64,000 nucleotides of DNA from AP-15 sp963702685 (GTDB taxonomy: Bacteria > Pseudomonadota > Alphaproteobacteria > ATCC43930 > CGMCC-115725), in NCBI GenBank assembly GCA_963702685.1, contig CAVPDQ010000027.1, positions 62,001 through 126,000 on the forward strand, written 5' to 3'. The position numbers and the translations under genes are program-made. The notes under the pieces were generated by a model that saw only the letters and a program-made list of their open reading frames with translations, ran no database searches and was not told where the DNA came from. Shown here one piece after another: positions 41,463 through 50,718 of the stretch. Every line of letters begins with the position of its first letter. Position 1 is the stretch's first letter.

Positions 41463-42707
41463 ATGCTGTCGCGTCGCTCCATCATCATCGGCTTGTCGAG
41501 CACCGCCCTCGCCAGCACCCTGGCGGTGCGGCCGGGCGCGGCATTCGCCGCCGACAAGTCGATCAAAATCGGCATCAACCTGCCGTTCACCGGTGCGGAT
41601 GCGCATGATGCCGAGCTGATCAAAGACGGCGCCATGCTGGCGCTCGACGAGGCCAATGCAGCAGGCGGCGTCGCCGGCTACAAGATCGATGTTGTGCAGC
41701 TCGACGACGGGACCGCGACCGCCGGGCAATACGACCCGGCCCAGGCCGCCACCAACGCCCGCAAGATGGTGTCCGATGATGCGGTGGTCGCCGCGATCGG
41801 CCCGCAGATGAGCGGCTCGGGCAAGGCGATGTCGCCGATTCTGAGCCAAGGCGGGCTTGCGACGATCACGCCGAGCTCGACCAACCCCGACATCACCGAC
41901 CCCAAATTCGCCGGACAGTACCGGCCCAAGGGCAAGGCGATCTATTTCCGCACGGTCACGACCGATGCGTTCCAGGGGCCGAACATGGCGAATTATTTCG
42001 CCGACACGCTCAAGGTCAAATCGGTCTATGTGCTCGACGACAGCGGGGCTTACGGCGTCGGAATCGCCGACACTTTTCAGGCACAAGCCAAGAAGCGCGG
42101 GATCAAGGTGCTCGGTCGCGACCAGCTCAACCCCAAAGAAGCTGATTACACGACAACCTTAACCAAGATGAAATCGCTCAGTCCTGACGCCCTATATTAC
42201 GGCGGTGTCGCCCAAGCCGGGGTCAAGGTGGTCAAGCAATCGTATGACATCCTTCCCAACATCATTAAGGGGGGCGGTGACGGCGTATATGGCGCCGAAA
42301 TCCTGAAGGGGGCGGGTTTCCCTGCGGCCGCCGGCTGGTACGCGACGATCGCCGCGCCGAATGTGCTCGAAAATCCAGACGCCGCCGCCTGGATCGAACG
42401 TTTCAGCAAGAAATACGACAAGCAGCCCGACAACTACTCGATTACCGCTTATGACGCGGCACTCGTCATCCTCGATGCCGTCAAACGGGTTGCCGCGTCC
42501 GGCAAGGACGTGACCCGTGACGCGGTGCGCGACGCGATCCAGCAGTCGCATGTCAAGACATTGCAGGGCGAGGTCGCCTTCGACGCCAACGGAGACATCG
42601 AGAACCGGATAGTCAGCGTTTTCCAAATTACCCGCAACGACAAGTACCCGCTCGACGACGTCCTCCACCAGTACAAGTATGTCGGGGTGGCTCCGGCGAG
42701 CTCGTAA
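41463..42707 (+). CDS. Branched-chain amino-acid-type ABC substrate-binding protein
   Basis: LivJ/LivK-family periplasmic binding protein of 414 residues. The N-terminal signal peptide starts MLSRRSIIIGLSS and ends near GAAFA, with a twin-arginine-like start but only an RR pair. The mature part has KIGINLPFTGADAHDAELIKDG and a YDAALVILDAVKR region. A GGAGGAAGG ribosome site precedes the ATG at 41463. It opens an operon with livH, a livM-livG fusion, livF and an M20 peptidase. The ligand could be branched-chain amino acids, amides or peptides; sequence does not decide. Confidence 0.92.
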   Translation: MLSRRSIIIGLSSTALASTLAVRPGAAFAADKSIKIGINLPFTGADAHDAELIKDGAMLALDEANAAGGVAGYKIDVVQLDDGTATAGQYDPAQAATNARKMVSDDAVVAAIGPQMSGSGKAMSPILSQGGLATITPSSTNPDITDPKFAGQYRPKGKAIYFRTVTTDAFQGPNMANYFADTLKVKSVYVLDDSGAYGVGIADTFQAQAKKRGIKVLGRDQLNPKEADYTTTLTKMKSLSPDALYYGGVAQAGVKVVKQSYDILPNIIKGGGDGVYGAEILKGAGFPAAAGWYATIAAPNVLENPDAAAWIERFSKKYDKQPDNYSITAYDAALVILDAVKRVAASGKDVTRDAVRDAIQQSHVKTLQGEVAFDANGDIENRIVSVFQITRNDKYPLDDVLHQYKYVGVAPASS

Positions 42708-42722
42708 CCGGCCGGCCCGGTC

Positions 42723-43652
42723 ATGTCCGACTATGGTGTGCTGCTGCAGCAGGTCATAAACGGGTTGAGCCTCGGCGCCATGTACGCGCTCCTGGCGCTC
42801 GGCTTTACCCTCGTCTACGGCATCCTCGAGCTGATCAATTTTGCCCATTTCAACGTGTTCATGGTCAGCTCGTTTGTCGGCATGTGGGCTTTGCAATTGC
42901 TCGGGCTTTCCGGCCAAGACCGTGTCCTGACGGGATTTGCGCTGGCCGGCGCGCTCGGTTTCGCGTTCGCCGTGACGATGCTGTCCGCCGGCGTTTTGGG
43001 GGTTGCGATCGAGCGCCTGTCGTTGCGCCCGTTGCGGCGCGTGCGCGGCCCCGCGGCGATGATCACGACGATCGGCGTCTCCTACATTCTGTTCAATGTG
43101 ATCCTGTTGACTGTCGGCGCCGGCTCGGAGAACTACCCCAACCCGCTGCCGGTCGTGCGCTGGCGGGTCGGCGAGGCGACCGTGGAGCTGAAACAGCTGC
43201 TGATCTGGGCGATCGCGGTCGTTTTGATGGTGGCGCTGCACCTTTTTGTCAGTCGCACGCGCCTGGGCAAAGCGATGCGCGCGACCGCGCAGGATGCCGA
43301 AGCGGCGCAGATGATGGGGGTCGAGGTCGACCGCGTCATCGTCACCGCGTTTTTTCTCGGTTCGGCGCTTGCCGGAGCGGCGGCGCTGATCTTCGGCCTC
43401 TATTACAACTATACGAGCTTTATCATCGGCTATTCGGCCGGGCTGCGCGCATTCACCGCCGCGGTGCTGGGCGGCATCGGCAGCATTCCGGGCGCGATGC
43501 TCGGCGGTATCCTGATCGGATTGATCGAGACTTTGGGCGGCCAGCTGATCGCGGTGCGCTGGACCGATGTGATCATCTTTTCGATATTGGTCCTCGTCCT
43601 CGTCTTTGTCCCGGCCGGCCTCCTCGGCCGCGCGACCCCGACCAAGTCTTGA
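42723..43652 (+). CDS. livH: LivH-type ABC permease
   Basis: First permease of the HAAT-family importer. About eight membrane helices; the signature GLSLGAMYALLALGFTLVYG and the later loop SRTRLGKAMRATAQDAEAA are typical of LivH. The ATG at 42723 lies 15 bases after the binding-protein gene. At 309 residues it is the normal length. The LivM-LivG fusion gene starts 1 base after its stop. Confidence 0.93.
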   Translation: MSDYGVLLQQVINGLSLGAMYALLALGFTLVYGILELINFAHFNVFMVSSFVGMWALQLLGLSGQDRVLTGFALAGALGFAFAVTMLSAGVLGVAIERLSLRPLRRVRGPAAMITTIGVSYILFNVILLTVGAGSENYPNPLPVVRWRVGEATVELKQLLIWAIAVVLMVALHLFVSRTRLGKAMRATAQDAEAAQMMGVEVDRVIVTAFFLGSALAGAAALIFGLYYNYTSFIIGYSAGLRAFTAAVLGGIGSIPGAMLGGILIGLIETLGGQLIAVRWTDVIIFSILVLVLVFVPAGLLGRATPTKS

Positions 43653-43653
43653 G

Positions 43654-45681
43654 ATGGTCGATCTTGGCGAGCCTAAATCCAGGGCCGCCGCCTTCCGATT
43701 GGCCGGCCCTTTCGCGCGCATCGATCCCGCGACGCGGGCTCGCCTCGGCGTTTTTTGCATCTTGGCTGCGGCACTTCTGTTTCCGCTCTTGCATCGGAAC
43801 GACGCCGACATCGATTCGGGGGCGAACGCGCTCGCCTATGCCGCGCTCGCGCTCGGCCTCAACATCGTGGTCGGCTTTGCCGGTCTCTTGGACCTCGGCT
43901 ACGCTGCATTCTTCGCAATCGGCGCCTACACCTACGGCGTGGCCAGCTCCTGGCAGCTGCAGCCGGAATGGACGAGCTTTTGGGAGCCGTTTCAGTGGCT
44001 CGACCTCGTCTCCCGCACCCAGGGCACCACCGGCAGCGGGTATGTCGTCCATTTCCAGGTGTCGTTCTGGCTGATGCTGCCGGCGGCGGCGGCCGTCGCC
44101 GCCTTTTTCGGCGTGCTGTTCGGTGCCCCGACCTTGCGGCTCAAGGGCGATTACCTGGCGATCGTGACCCTGGGGTTTGGCGAGATCGTCCCGATCGTCG
44201 CCCGCAACATGCCGACGGTGACGAATGGGGCGATGGGGCTCAACGGCGTCGCCGCGCCGCAGCTCTTCGGCTTCAATTTCGGCGTCAACGCGACACCCTA
44301 TTACTACGTCGCGGTCGCCTTGGTCGCGCTCTTGATGGCGATCAGCCAGCGGCTCAAAATCTCGCGGGTCGGTCGCGCCTGGATGGCGATCCGCGACGAC
44401 GAAATCGCCGCCGGCGCGATCGGCGTCGATCGCGTGCGCTACAAGCTCCTCGCCTTTGCCATCGGTGCGGCCTTTGCCGGCGCAACCGGCACCTTTTACG
44501 TCGCCAAGCTGCAGACCGCCACGCCGGAAATGTTTATGTTCCCGGTTTCGGTCATGATCCTGGTCATGGTCGTCTTCGGCGGCATCGGCAATGTTTGGGG
44601 CGTCGTCGTCGGCGCCGTGCTGCTGCAGCTCCTGCAATCGTGGTTCCTCGAAGACTTGTCGCAGTGGCTGCACGCGCTGGGCCGTCTCGTTTCGGTCGAG
44701 TGGCTGCAGCATGTCGAGCTGGCCTCCTCGATCGAGCTGATCTTCGGCGTGATCCTGGTGGTGATGATGCTCTACCGCCGGCAAGGGCTGATCCCGGCGT
44801 CGCGGCCGACCGCGGCGCTGAGCCTCGAAGAGCAAACCGCCCACATCGTCCGCGGCGGCTTCGACACCCTGTCGGGCATCGCCGCGACCGATCGGGAAAC
44901 GGGCCGACCGCTGCTTGAGGTCAGCGGTCTGACGGTGCGCTTTGGCGGCCTCGTCGCGCTCGGCTCGGTCGATATGACGGTCCTCGCCGGGAGCGTCGTC
45001 GCCGTCATCGGACCCAACGGCTCGGGCAAGACGACCTTGTTCAACACGATCACGGGCCTTTTGGCGCCCGACAGCGGCAGCATCAGGTTTGCCGGCGAAG
45101 GGATCGCCCGCAAAGGACCGCATGTGGTGCTCGAACGCGGCATTGCCCGCACCTTTCAAAACATCCGGCTGTTTCCGAACCTGACCGTGCTCGAAAACGT
45201 CTTGGTCGGCATGCATGCGCAACTCGGCACCGGGCCGTTGGGCGCGCTGCTGCGGCTGCCGCGCACCCGCCGCGAGGAAGCCCAGGCGCATCAGCGCGCG
45301 CTCGAAATCCTGGCGCTGTTCGGCAACCGGCTGTTGCCGCGCGCCGGGCACCTGACCTCGAGCCTTTCCTACGCCAACCGCCGCCGCACCGAAATCGCCC
45401 GCGCCTTGGCCTCGCAGCCAAAGCTTCTGCTGCTCGACGAGCCGACCGCCGGGATGAACCCCGCCGAAACCTTGGAGCTTGCCGAGCAAATCGGGAGCCT
45501 GCACCGCGCCGGGATGACGATCGTGCTGATCGAGCACAAGCTCGACGTCGTCGTCAATCTGGCGGACAAGGTCATCGTGCTCGACCATGGCGAAAAGATC
45601 GCGGAAGGCCCGCCCGCCCTGGTGCGGCGCGACGAAGCGGTGATCCGGGCCTATCTCGGCCGGAGCGCCGCCTTTGCCTGA
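43654..45681 (+). CDS. LivM-LivG fusion: ABC permease plus ATPase
   Basis: Single 675-residue polypeptide joining the second permease (about residues 1-370; GLNIVVGFAGLLDLGYAAFFAIG) to a LivG ATPase (about 405-675). Walker A is GPNGSGKTT, the signature region is the degenerate LSYANRRRTEIARAL, and Walker B is LLLLDEPTAGMNP. The join falls near residue 390 with no stop or start between. The ATG at 43654 is 1 base after livH; a longer frame upstream is inside livH. Such fusions are known but uncommon. It overlaps livF by 8 bases. Confidence 0.92.
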   Translation: MVDLGEPKSRAAAFRLAGPFARIDPATRARLGVFCILAAALLFPLLHRNDADIDSGANALAYAALALGLNIVVGFAGLLDLGYAAFFAIGAYTYGVASSWQLQPEWTSFWEPFQWLDLVSRTQGTTGSGYVVHFQVSFWLMLPAAAAVAAFFGVLFGAPTLRLKGDYLAIVTLGFGEIVPIVARNMPTVTNGAMGLNGVAAPQLFGFNFGVNATPYYYVAVALVALLMAISQRLKISRVGRAWMAIRDDEIAAGAIGVDRVRYKLLAFAIGAAFAGATGTFYVAKLQTATPEMFMFPVSVMILVMVVFGGIGNVWGVVVGAVLLQLLQSWFLEDLSQWLHALGRLVSVEWLQHVELASSIELIFGVILVVMMLYRRQGLIPASRPTAALSLEEQTAHIVRGGFDTLSGIAATDRETGRPLLEVSGLTVRFGGLVALGSVDMTVLAGSVVAVIGPNGSGKTTLFNTITGLLAPDSGSIRFAGEGIARKGPHVVLERGIARTFQNIRLFPNLTVLENVLVGMHAQLGTGPLGALLRLPRTRREEAQAHQRALEILALFGNRLLPRAGHLTSSLSYANRRRTEIARALASQPKLLLLDEPTAGMNPAETLELAEQIGSLHRAGMTIVLIEHKLDVVVNLADKVIVLDHGEKIAEGPPALVRRDEAVIRAYLGRSAAFA

Positions 45682-46477
45682 CGCCGCGTTGCTCGAATTC
45701 CGGGCGGTCGACACCTATTACGGCGATTTGCACGTGCTGAAATCGGTCGATTACCGGATCGAAGAGGGCGAGATCGTCTGCCTTCTGGGCGGCAATGCCT
45801 CGGGTAAATCGACGACGATGAAGGCGATTATGGGGACGGTCGTGCCGACCCGCGGCGATATTCTCTATCGCGGGCAGTCGCTCAACGGCGTCGGCACCGC
45901 CGAGCGGGTGCGGCGTGGCATTGCCCCGGTGCTCGAGGCGCGGCGCCTCTTCCCGCGGATGAGCGTCTACGAGAACCTGGAGATGGGCGCCTATACCCGC
46001 CGCCGCGGCGCGGAATTCGACCAGGATCTGGCGCGCGTTCTGACGCTCTTTCCGCGGGTCGAGGAGCGGCTGCGCCAGACCGCCGGGACGCTTTCGGGCG
46101 GCGAGCAGCAGATGGTCGCGATCGGACGGGCGCTGATGGCGCGGCCCAGGCTGCTGTGCATGGACGAGCCGTCGATGGGTCTTTCACCCGCCTATGTCGA
46201 GCAGGTCTTCGACATCGTCCGCGAGATCAATCGGCAGGGCACCACGATTTTCATGGTCGAGCAGAACGCCAATATGGCGCTGACCATCGCCGGCCGCGCC
46301 TATGTCCTGCAAACCGGCCAGGTGGTGCTGAGCGGCCCGGCCGCGGAATTGCGCGAAACCGAGATGATCCGCCGTGCCTACCTCGGGGAGATCAGCGCGG
46401 TGGAAACCAAGGGCGGAGAGTTGATCTCCCGGTGTGGTGACGGGCCACCGGCTCAGCAGATTGGAGGCGGTTCATGA
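45674..46477 (+). CDS. livF: LivF-type ABC ATPase
   Basis: Second ATP-binding subunit. Walker A is GGNASGKST, the signature is LSGGEQQMVAIGRAL and Walker B is LLCMDEPSMGLSP. The start is a TTG at 45674 overlapping the fusion gene. The 267 residues include a C-terminal tail of about 30 residues (VETKGGELISRCGDGPPAQ) longer than usual. The stop overlaps the ATG of the M20 peptidase gene as ATGA, so the peptidase is translationally coupled to the transporter. Confidence 0.92.
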   Translation: MPDAALLEFRAVDTYYGDLHVLKSVDYRIEEGEIVCLLGGNASGKSTTMKAIMGTVVPTRGDILYRGQSLNGVGTAERVRRGIAPVLEARRLFPRMSVYENLEMGAYTRRRGAEFDQDLARVLTLFPRVEERLRQTAGTLSGGEQQMVAIGRALMARPRLLCMDEPSMGLSPAYVEQVFDIVREINRQGTTIFMVEQNANMALTIAGRAYVLQTGQVVLSGPAAELRETEMIRRAYLGEISAVETKGGELISRCGDGPPAQQIGGGS

Positions 46478-47628
46478 GCGAGACGAAGCAGGCGATTATC
46501 GAGCATTTGGGTGCCCAGCATCAGGCGATGGTGACGCTGTTGGCCGAGCTCGTCGGCATCGATTCCGGCAGCTACAACAAGTCTGGGGTAGACGCTGTCC
46601 AGGAGCGGCTGCGGGCTTGGCTCGAAGCATCGGGCATCGCTTGCGAGGTGTTCCCAAACCCAACCTTCGGCAATTGCTTCGCGGCACGGCTGCTGGGCGG
46701 CGATGGTGGCCGCCCAATCGTGCTGATGGGTCATTGCGACACGGTTTTCCCCGATGGCACCGTTGCGCAGCGCCCGTTTCGCATCGACGGCGATCGGGCG
46801 ACCGGTCCCGGCGTGTGCGATATGAAGGCGGGGCTGGTCATGAACAGCTTTGTGCTCGCCGCGCTGCGACGGTTCGATGTCCCCTGCCCTCTCACCGGTC
46901 TTTACACCGCGGACGAGGAGATCGCCTCGCCGTCGTCCCGACCCATGATCGAGGCTGAGGCAAGAAATGCGCGCGCCGTGTTCAATGCTGAACCGGGCCG
47001 ACCCTCCGGCAATCTTGTCACCCGGCGCAAGGGTGCTGCGTTCATCGAATTGGAGGTGATCGGGCGCGCCGCCCATTCGGGTGCCGCCCATGCCCAGGGG
47101 GTGAGCGCCATCGAAGCAATGGCGCGCAAAATCCAGCGGCTGCACCGGCTGACCGATTATGATCTCGGCACCACGGTCAATGTCGGGCTGATGCGGGGCG
47201 GGCAGTCGGTCAACACCGTGGCGCCGCGCGCCACCGCTGCAATCGATGTGCGCTTTCCGACGCTCAACATCATGGAAAAGATTCTCGGCGATGTGCGCGA
47301 GATTTGCACTTGCTGCGAGCTGCCGGGGAGCGAGAGCCGCATCCTGAGCGAAGGCAAGTTTCTGCCCTTGGAGCAGGACGAGGCCGGCCGTGAGCTCCTC
47401 GATCTTTACGCGCGTTCGGCCAAAGGGCTCGGCTTCGAGGTTGGCGGCGAAGCGACGGGCGGCTCGGCCGACAGCGGCTTTACCGCAGCGCTCGGCACGC
47501 CGACCCTATGCGCAACCGGCCCCATCGGCGGCAACGCCCATACCGACGACGAATGGTGCCGGATCGACACGATGGTGCCGCGGGCTCAAGCGCTCGCGCT
47601 GACGATACTGGCGCTGGCGTCAGCTTGA
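46474..47628 (+). CDS. M20 family metallopeptidase, carboxypeptidase G2-like
   Basis: Zinc peptidase/deacylase of the ArgE/CPG2 group. Visible metal-ligand motifs are GHCDTVFPDGT (first zinc His and Asp), GPGVCDMKAG (bridging Asp) and TADEEIASP (Glu base and ligand). A dimerisation domain sits about residues 185-290 with GRAAHSGAAH. At 384 residues it is complete. The ATG at 46474 overlaps livF by 4 bases. Coupling to a Liv-type importer suggests it hydrolyses the imported compound, for example a glutamyl or acylated amino acid (inference). It overlaps the convergent purB by 9 bases. Confidence 0.88.
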   Translation: MSETKQAIIEHLGAQHQAMVTLLAELVGIDSGSYNKSGVDAVQERLRAWLEASGIACEVFPNPTFGNCFAARLLGGDGGRPIVLMGHCDTVFPDGTVAQRPFRIDGDRATGPGVCDMKAGLVMNSFVLAALRRFDVPCPLTGLYTADEEIASPSSRPMIEAEARNARAVFNAEPGRPSGNLVTRRKGAAFIELEVIGRAAHSGAAHAQGVSAIEAMARKIQRLHRLTDYDLGTTVNVGLMRGGQSVNTVAPRATAAIDVRFPTLNIMEKILGDVREICTCCELPGSESRILSEGKFLPLEQDEAGRELLDLYARSAKGLGFEVGGEATGGSADSGFTAALGTPTLCATGPIGGNAHTDDEWCRIDTMVPRAQALALTILALASA

Positions 47629-48948
47629 CGCCGGCTCGGCGCGGCCGGCGCCTGCTTCGCCAAACACGCGGCGAAAGATTGTATCTACATGCTTGAAATG
47701 ATAGGCAGGGTCGAATTGCGCCTCGATCGCCGTCGAATTGAGAAAGCGAGAGATTTCAGGGTCGCGCTTCAATAAGTCGCTGAAGCGCCCGGCACCATGC
47801 CACGCAGCCAGAGCGTGGCGCTGGACGGCGACATAGGCCTCTTCGCGGCTCATGCCGGCTTGGGTCAGGGCAAGCAAGATGCGCTGAGAATCGACAAGCC
47901 CGCCCAATGATTCGAGGTTCTCTCGCATCCGTTGCGGGTATACGACCAGCCGATCGACAAGCCCCCTCAGCCGAGCGAGCGCAAAATCGAGGGCGATCGT
48001 CGCATCTGGCGCGATGATCCGCTCGACCGAGGAATGGGCGATATCGCGCTCGTGCCACAGCGCCACATTTTCAAGCGCCGGGACCACCATCGAGCGGATC
48101 AGCCGGGCGAGACCGGTCAGGTTCTCGGACAATACCGGGTTGCGCTTGTGCGGCATTGCCGAGGAGCCTTTTTGGCCCGGCGAAAAATATTCTTCGGCCT
48201 CGCGCACCTCGGTGCGCTGCAAATGGCGAATCTCGGTAGCGAGGCGCTCGATGCCGGCGGCGATCAGCGCCAAGGCCATGAAATACTGGGCGTGCCGGTC
48301 GCGTGGAATTACCTGAGTCGAGATCGGCTCCGGTTCGAGGCCGAGCTGTTTGGCGACATGGGCTTCGACCGCCGGATCGATATTGGCAAAGGTGCCAACC
48401 GCGCCCGAGATTGCGCAGATAGCAATTTCCTTGCGCGCGGCAAGCAGCCGATCGCGGCCGCGGGCGAATTCTGCATAGTGCCCGGCGAGCTTCAGACCAA
48501 ACGTCGTCGGCTCGGCGTGGATGCCGTGGCTGCGCCCGACCGTCGGCGTGTATTTGTGCTCGAAAGCGCGCCGCTCGAGCGCCGCCAGCAACCCATCGAG
48601 ATCCTCCAGCAACAGGTCCGCAGCTTCTTTCAGCTGAACCGCGAGCGCGGTGTCGAGCACGTCGCTCGACGTCATCCCCTGATGGACAAAGCGCGCCTCG
48701 GGGCCGACATGCTCGGCGAGATTGGTCAGAAAGGCGATCACGTCGTGATGCGTTTCGCGCTCGATCTCGTCGATGCGCGCGATGTCGAAGGCGCCGCGTT
48801 CCCGCACGGCCTGCGCCGCACTCTCGGGGATGACGCCGAGCGCCGCCTGCGCATCGCAGGCATGGGCCTCGATCTCGAGCCAGATGCGGAACCGGTTTTC
48901 GGGCGCCCAGATCCGGGCCATCCGAGGGCGGCTGTAGCGAGAGATCAT
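47620..48948 (-). CDS. purB: Adenylosuccinate lyase
   Basis: Purine biosynthesis enzyme acting on SAICAR and adenylosuccinate. The superfamily signature GSSAMPHKRNPVLSENL is present, as are HQGMTSSDVLDTA and RSHGIHAEPTTFG (catalytic His region). The N-terminus MISRYSRPRMARIWAP is typical of the short, 430-450-residue PurB form. The start ATG is at 48948. It stands alone on the minus strand between the M20 peptidase and a hypothetical gene. The assignment is secure. Confidence 0.97.
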   Translation of the reverse strand: MISRYSRPRMARIWAPENRFRIWLEIEAHACDAQAALGVIPESAAQAVRERGAFDIARIDEIERETHHDVIAFLTNLAEHVGPEARFVHQGMTSSDVLDTALAVQLKEAADLLLEDLDGLLAALERRAFEHKYTPTVGRSHGIHAEPTTFGLKLAGHYAEFARGRDRLLAARKEIAICAISGAVGTFANIDPAVEAHVAKQLGLEPEPISTQVIPRDRHAQYFMALALIAAGIERLATEIRHLQRTEVREAEEYFSPGQKGSSAMPHKRNPVLSENLTGLARLIRSMVVPALENVALWHERDIAHSSVERIIAPDATIALDFALARLRGLVDRLVVYPQRMRENLESLGGLVDSQRILLALTQAGMSREEAYVAVQRHALAAWHGAGRFSDLLKRDPEISRFLNSTAIEAQFDPAYHFKHVDTIFRRVFGEAGAGRAEPASS

Positions 48949-49075
48949 GCGGCGATCATAGCCGAGCCGGCCTAGCGTAGCGAGCGAGCGGTTGTAGCTT
49001 CACTCCCAGCGGCAAGGTGAAACTCTCGTCCCCGCCGGGTTGTTCACGAGATGATGCTTGGGCAAGGAGGATCTC

Positions 49076-49432
49076 ATGCCGGCGCAGCTCGTGATCGGCT
49101 TGTTTCAATCCGGGGGTATCGCGCTCGACGCCTATCATCGGCTGCGAACGGAGGGGATACCGGCCAGCAGGCTGCTGCATCGGGTGCTCAAGGAGACCGG
49201 CACACCCCCGCCCAATGTCGAGCCCGAGCTCGAAGCACTCGATGTCGATCCGCTCGTATGGAGCGATGTGCGCCAGACCTTCGCGCCATCGATTCGTGAC
49301 GGCGAGACGGCAGTCTTTGTCGATGTCGGCGACGATCGCGAAGCAGAGTTCGCCGCCGAGGTCTTGCGACTCTACGACCCGATCATGATCGAAACGGTAA
49401 CGGGCCGTCGACAACCGCCCGCTGCTTCATAA
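49076..49432 (+). CDS. Hypothetical protein (stress-type small protein)
   Basis: A 118-residue soluble acidic protein beginning MPAQLVIGLFQSGGIALDAYHRL. The order of a hydrophobic strand, then an AYHRLRTEGIP helix, recalls YflT/DUF1269-like small stress proteins, but I would not name it. A clear AAGGAGG ribosome site lies just before the ATG at 49076-49078. No membrane segments. An 18-base tandem duplication covers its stop codon and the gap to the next gene. The function is unknown. Confidence 0.72.
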   Translation: MPAQLVIGLFQSGGIALDAYHRLRTEGIPASRLLHRVLKETGTPPPNVEPELEALDVDPLVWSDVRQTFAPSIRDGETAVFVDVGDDREAEFAAEVLRLYDPIMIETVTGRRQPPAAS

Positions 49433-49453
49433 TCACCCGCTGCTTTATAATCA
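49418..49453. repeat. 18-base tandem duplication across a stop codon
   Basis: Two direct copies of an 18-base unit starting CCCGCTGCTT occupy 49418-49435 and 49436-49453 and differ by one base. The first contains the stop of the hypothetical gene; the second repeats an in-frame TAA and ends exactly at the stop of the convergent phosphorylase-fold gene. This is probably a recent slippage or duplication event with no effect on either product. Confidence 0.7.
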
Positions 49454-50572
49454 ATTATCGAGAATCAGCGCCCAGCAGGTGATCGCGCTCGGGATCGTCG
49501 TCCAATATCCGAAACGCTCGTAGATTTGCGCAGCTTTTTTGGCCGCCTCCTTTGGCGCCAGCCCGGTCGCATCGATCTCCGGGTCGGAGGCGTTGCGAAC
49601 TGCGACCCAAGCCGGGGCCGACGATCCGAGCTCTTTGATGACGAGGCCGAGGACGGCATCGCCCATCTCGACCGCTCCGCCCAGACCTTGCAGCCGAAAC
49701 GTGTTGCTGCTGTCATCGAAAGCGAAGAAGTCGGTCGTGACGATGTCGGGAATAGGGACGGCCGTCGTCGCGGCAGAGAAAATCGCCGGTGGGCGCGAGG
49801 CCGGCGGCAGATGTCCGGCGTTGGCGGAAAAGAGCTGCGCGGCGGCAGCAAATCTCGATGTCTTGAGCGCGGTGCAATCGTAGCTGCTGGCATGGAACGG
49901 CCGGGATTTGAACTCCTTCATGCAATCGAACCGGACTTTCTGCGCAACCACCACATCGCCGAGCTCCACCCCAGCGCCGATACCGCCCGCGGTGCCGGTG
50001 GTGATGATGAGCTTTGGCCTAACCTCGGCGATCAGTTGGCGCCACAAATCGGCGACCGGCAGCTTCGGGCCGTCCTGGCTCAGATGCAGCTCCGATTTGA
50101 AGCACATGACGCGCTTGTCGGCGATTCGGGTCGGAAACCAGCTCCCCAGCCGGTTCGCCTCGCGCGCCGGTGCGCCATTGCGGATCTGCGGCAAGAATTT
50201 CGTAGCAAAATTATGCGCATATTCGTACCAGGCGGTCTTGCTCGGACGACCCGGTGTCAGGGTATCGGCAAGACACTTGGCTTCGGCGACGGTCCAGGTG
50301 ACGACGAGATAGTCGAACTGCGGCAGCGGTGCGTCCTTCAGCGGGGTCGCTGCGAGTGGAAAGGGTGTCGGCGCCTGGTTCGCGGGCCATGGGATCGGGC
50401 TGCGCAGGGCGGCACCGGCCAGCGCGGCCGCCGGCACCGAGAACGACGCATAGGTCGAACGGTCCTCGGCATCGAACTCAATGATATGCCGAGCCAGCGC
50501 ACGCGAAGTCGTCGGCGGCGATGCCGTCGTGCCCGCTCCCGCGCCGCGTGCACTCAAAGGGGTGGATGTCAT
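49451..50572 (-). CDS. Nucleoside phosphorylase-fold protein
   Basis: A 373-residue protein with a C-terminal region (about residues 165-370) of the PNP_UDP_1/MTA-SAH nucleosidase fold. It has ITTGTAGGIGAGVELGDVV, later GAVEMGDAVLG, then VRNASDPE, in the order seen in phosphorylases and nucleosidases. The first 100 or so residues are unlike the family and rich in Ala, Pro and Ser; no signal peptide is clear. The ATG at 50570-50572 (MTSTPLSARG) is chosen over an upstream start at 50656. The substrate is unknown; the family cleaves N-ribosyl bonds, and related stand-alone proteins act in signalling and conflict systems. Confidence 0.75.
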   Translation of the reverse strand: MTSTPLSARGAGAGTTASPPTTSRALARHIIEFDAEDRSTYASFSVPAAALAGAALRSPIPWPANQAPTPFPLAATPLKDAPLPQFDYLVVTWTVAEAKCLADTLTPGRPSKTAWYEYAHNFATKFLPQIRNGAPAREANRLGSWFPTRIADKRVMCFKSELHLSQDGPKLPVADLWRQLIAEVRPKLIITTGTAGGIGAGVELGDVVVAQKVRFDCMKEFKSRPFHASSYDCTALKTSRFAAAAQLFSANAGHLPPASRPPAIFSAATTAVPIPDIVTTDFFAFDDSSNTFRLQGLGGAVEMGDAVLGLVIKELGSSAPAWVAVRNASDPEIDATGLAPKEAAKKAAQIYERFGYWTTIPSAITCWALILDN

Positions 50573-50718
50573 CGGCGACGCTCCCGCTCCTGCCGCTTGC
50601 CGGCGAGGGTCGCGATGATGCCGCGCATCGCGCAAAGAGCGTGTGAACCCGCTCACTCACCCGACGAAACGCGCGATTCGCGGGCGCGGTTCAGCCAGGG
50701 CCGAGCGGGGTCGTGAGG

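Noticed and set aside
43573..45714. 713-residue open frame on the minus strand
   Set aside because: Antisense shadow of the LivM-LivG fusion; composition is Arg/Gln/His-rich with no domain, and the opposite strand has clear Walker and permease motifs.
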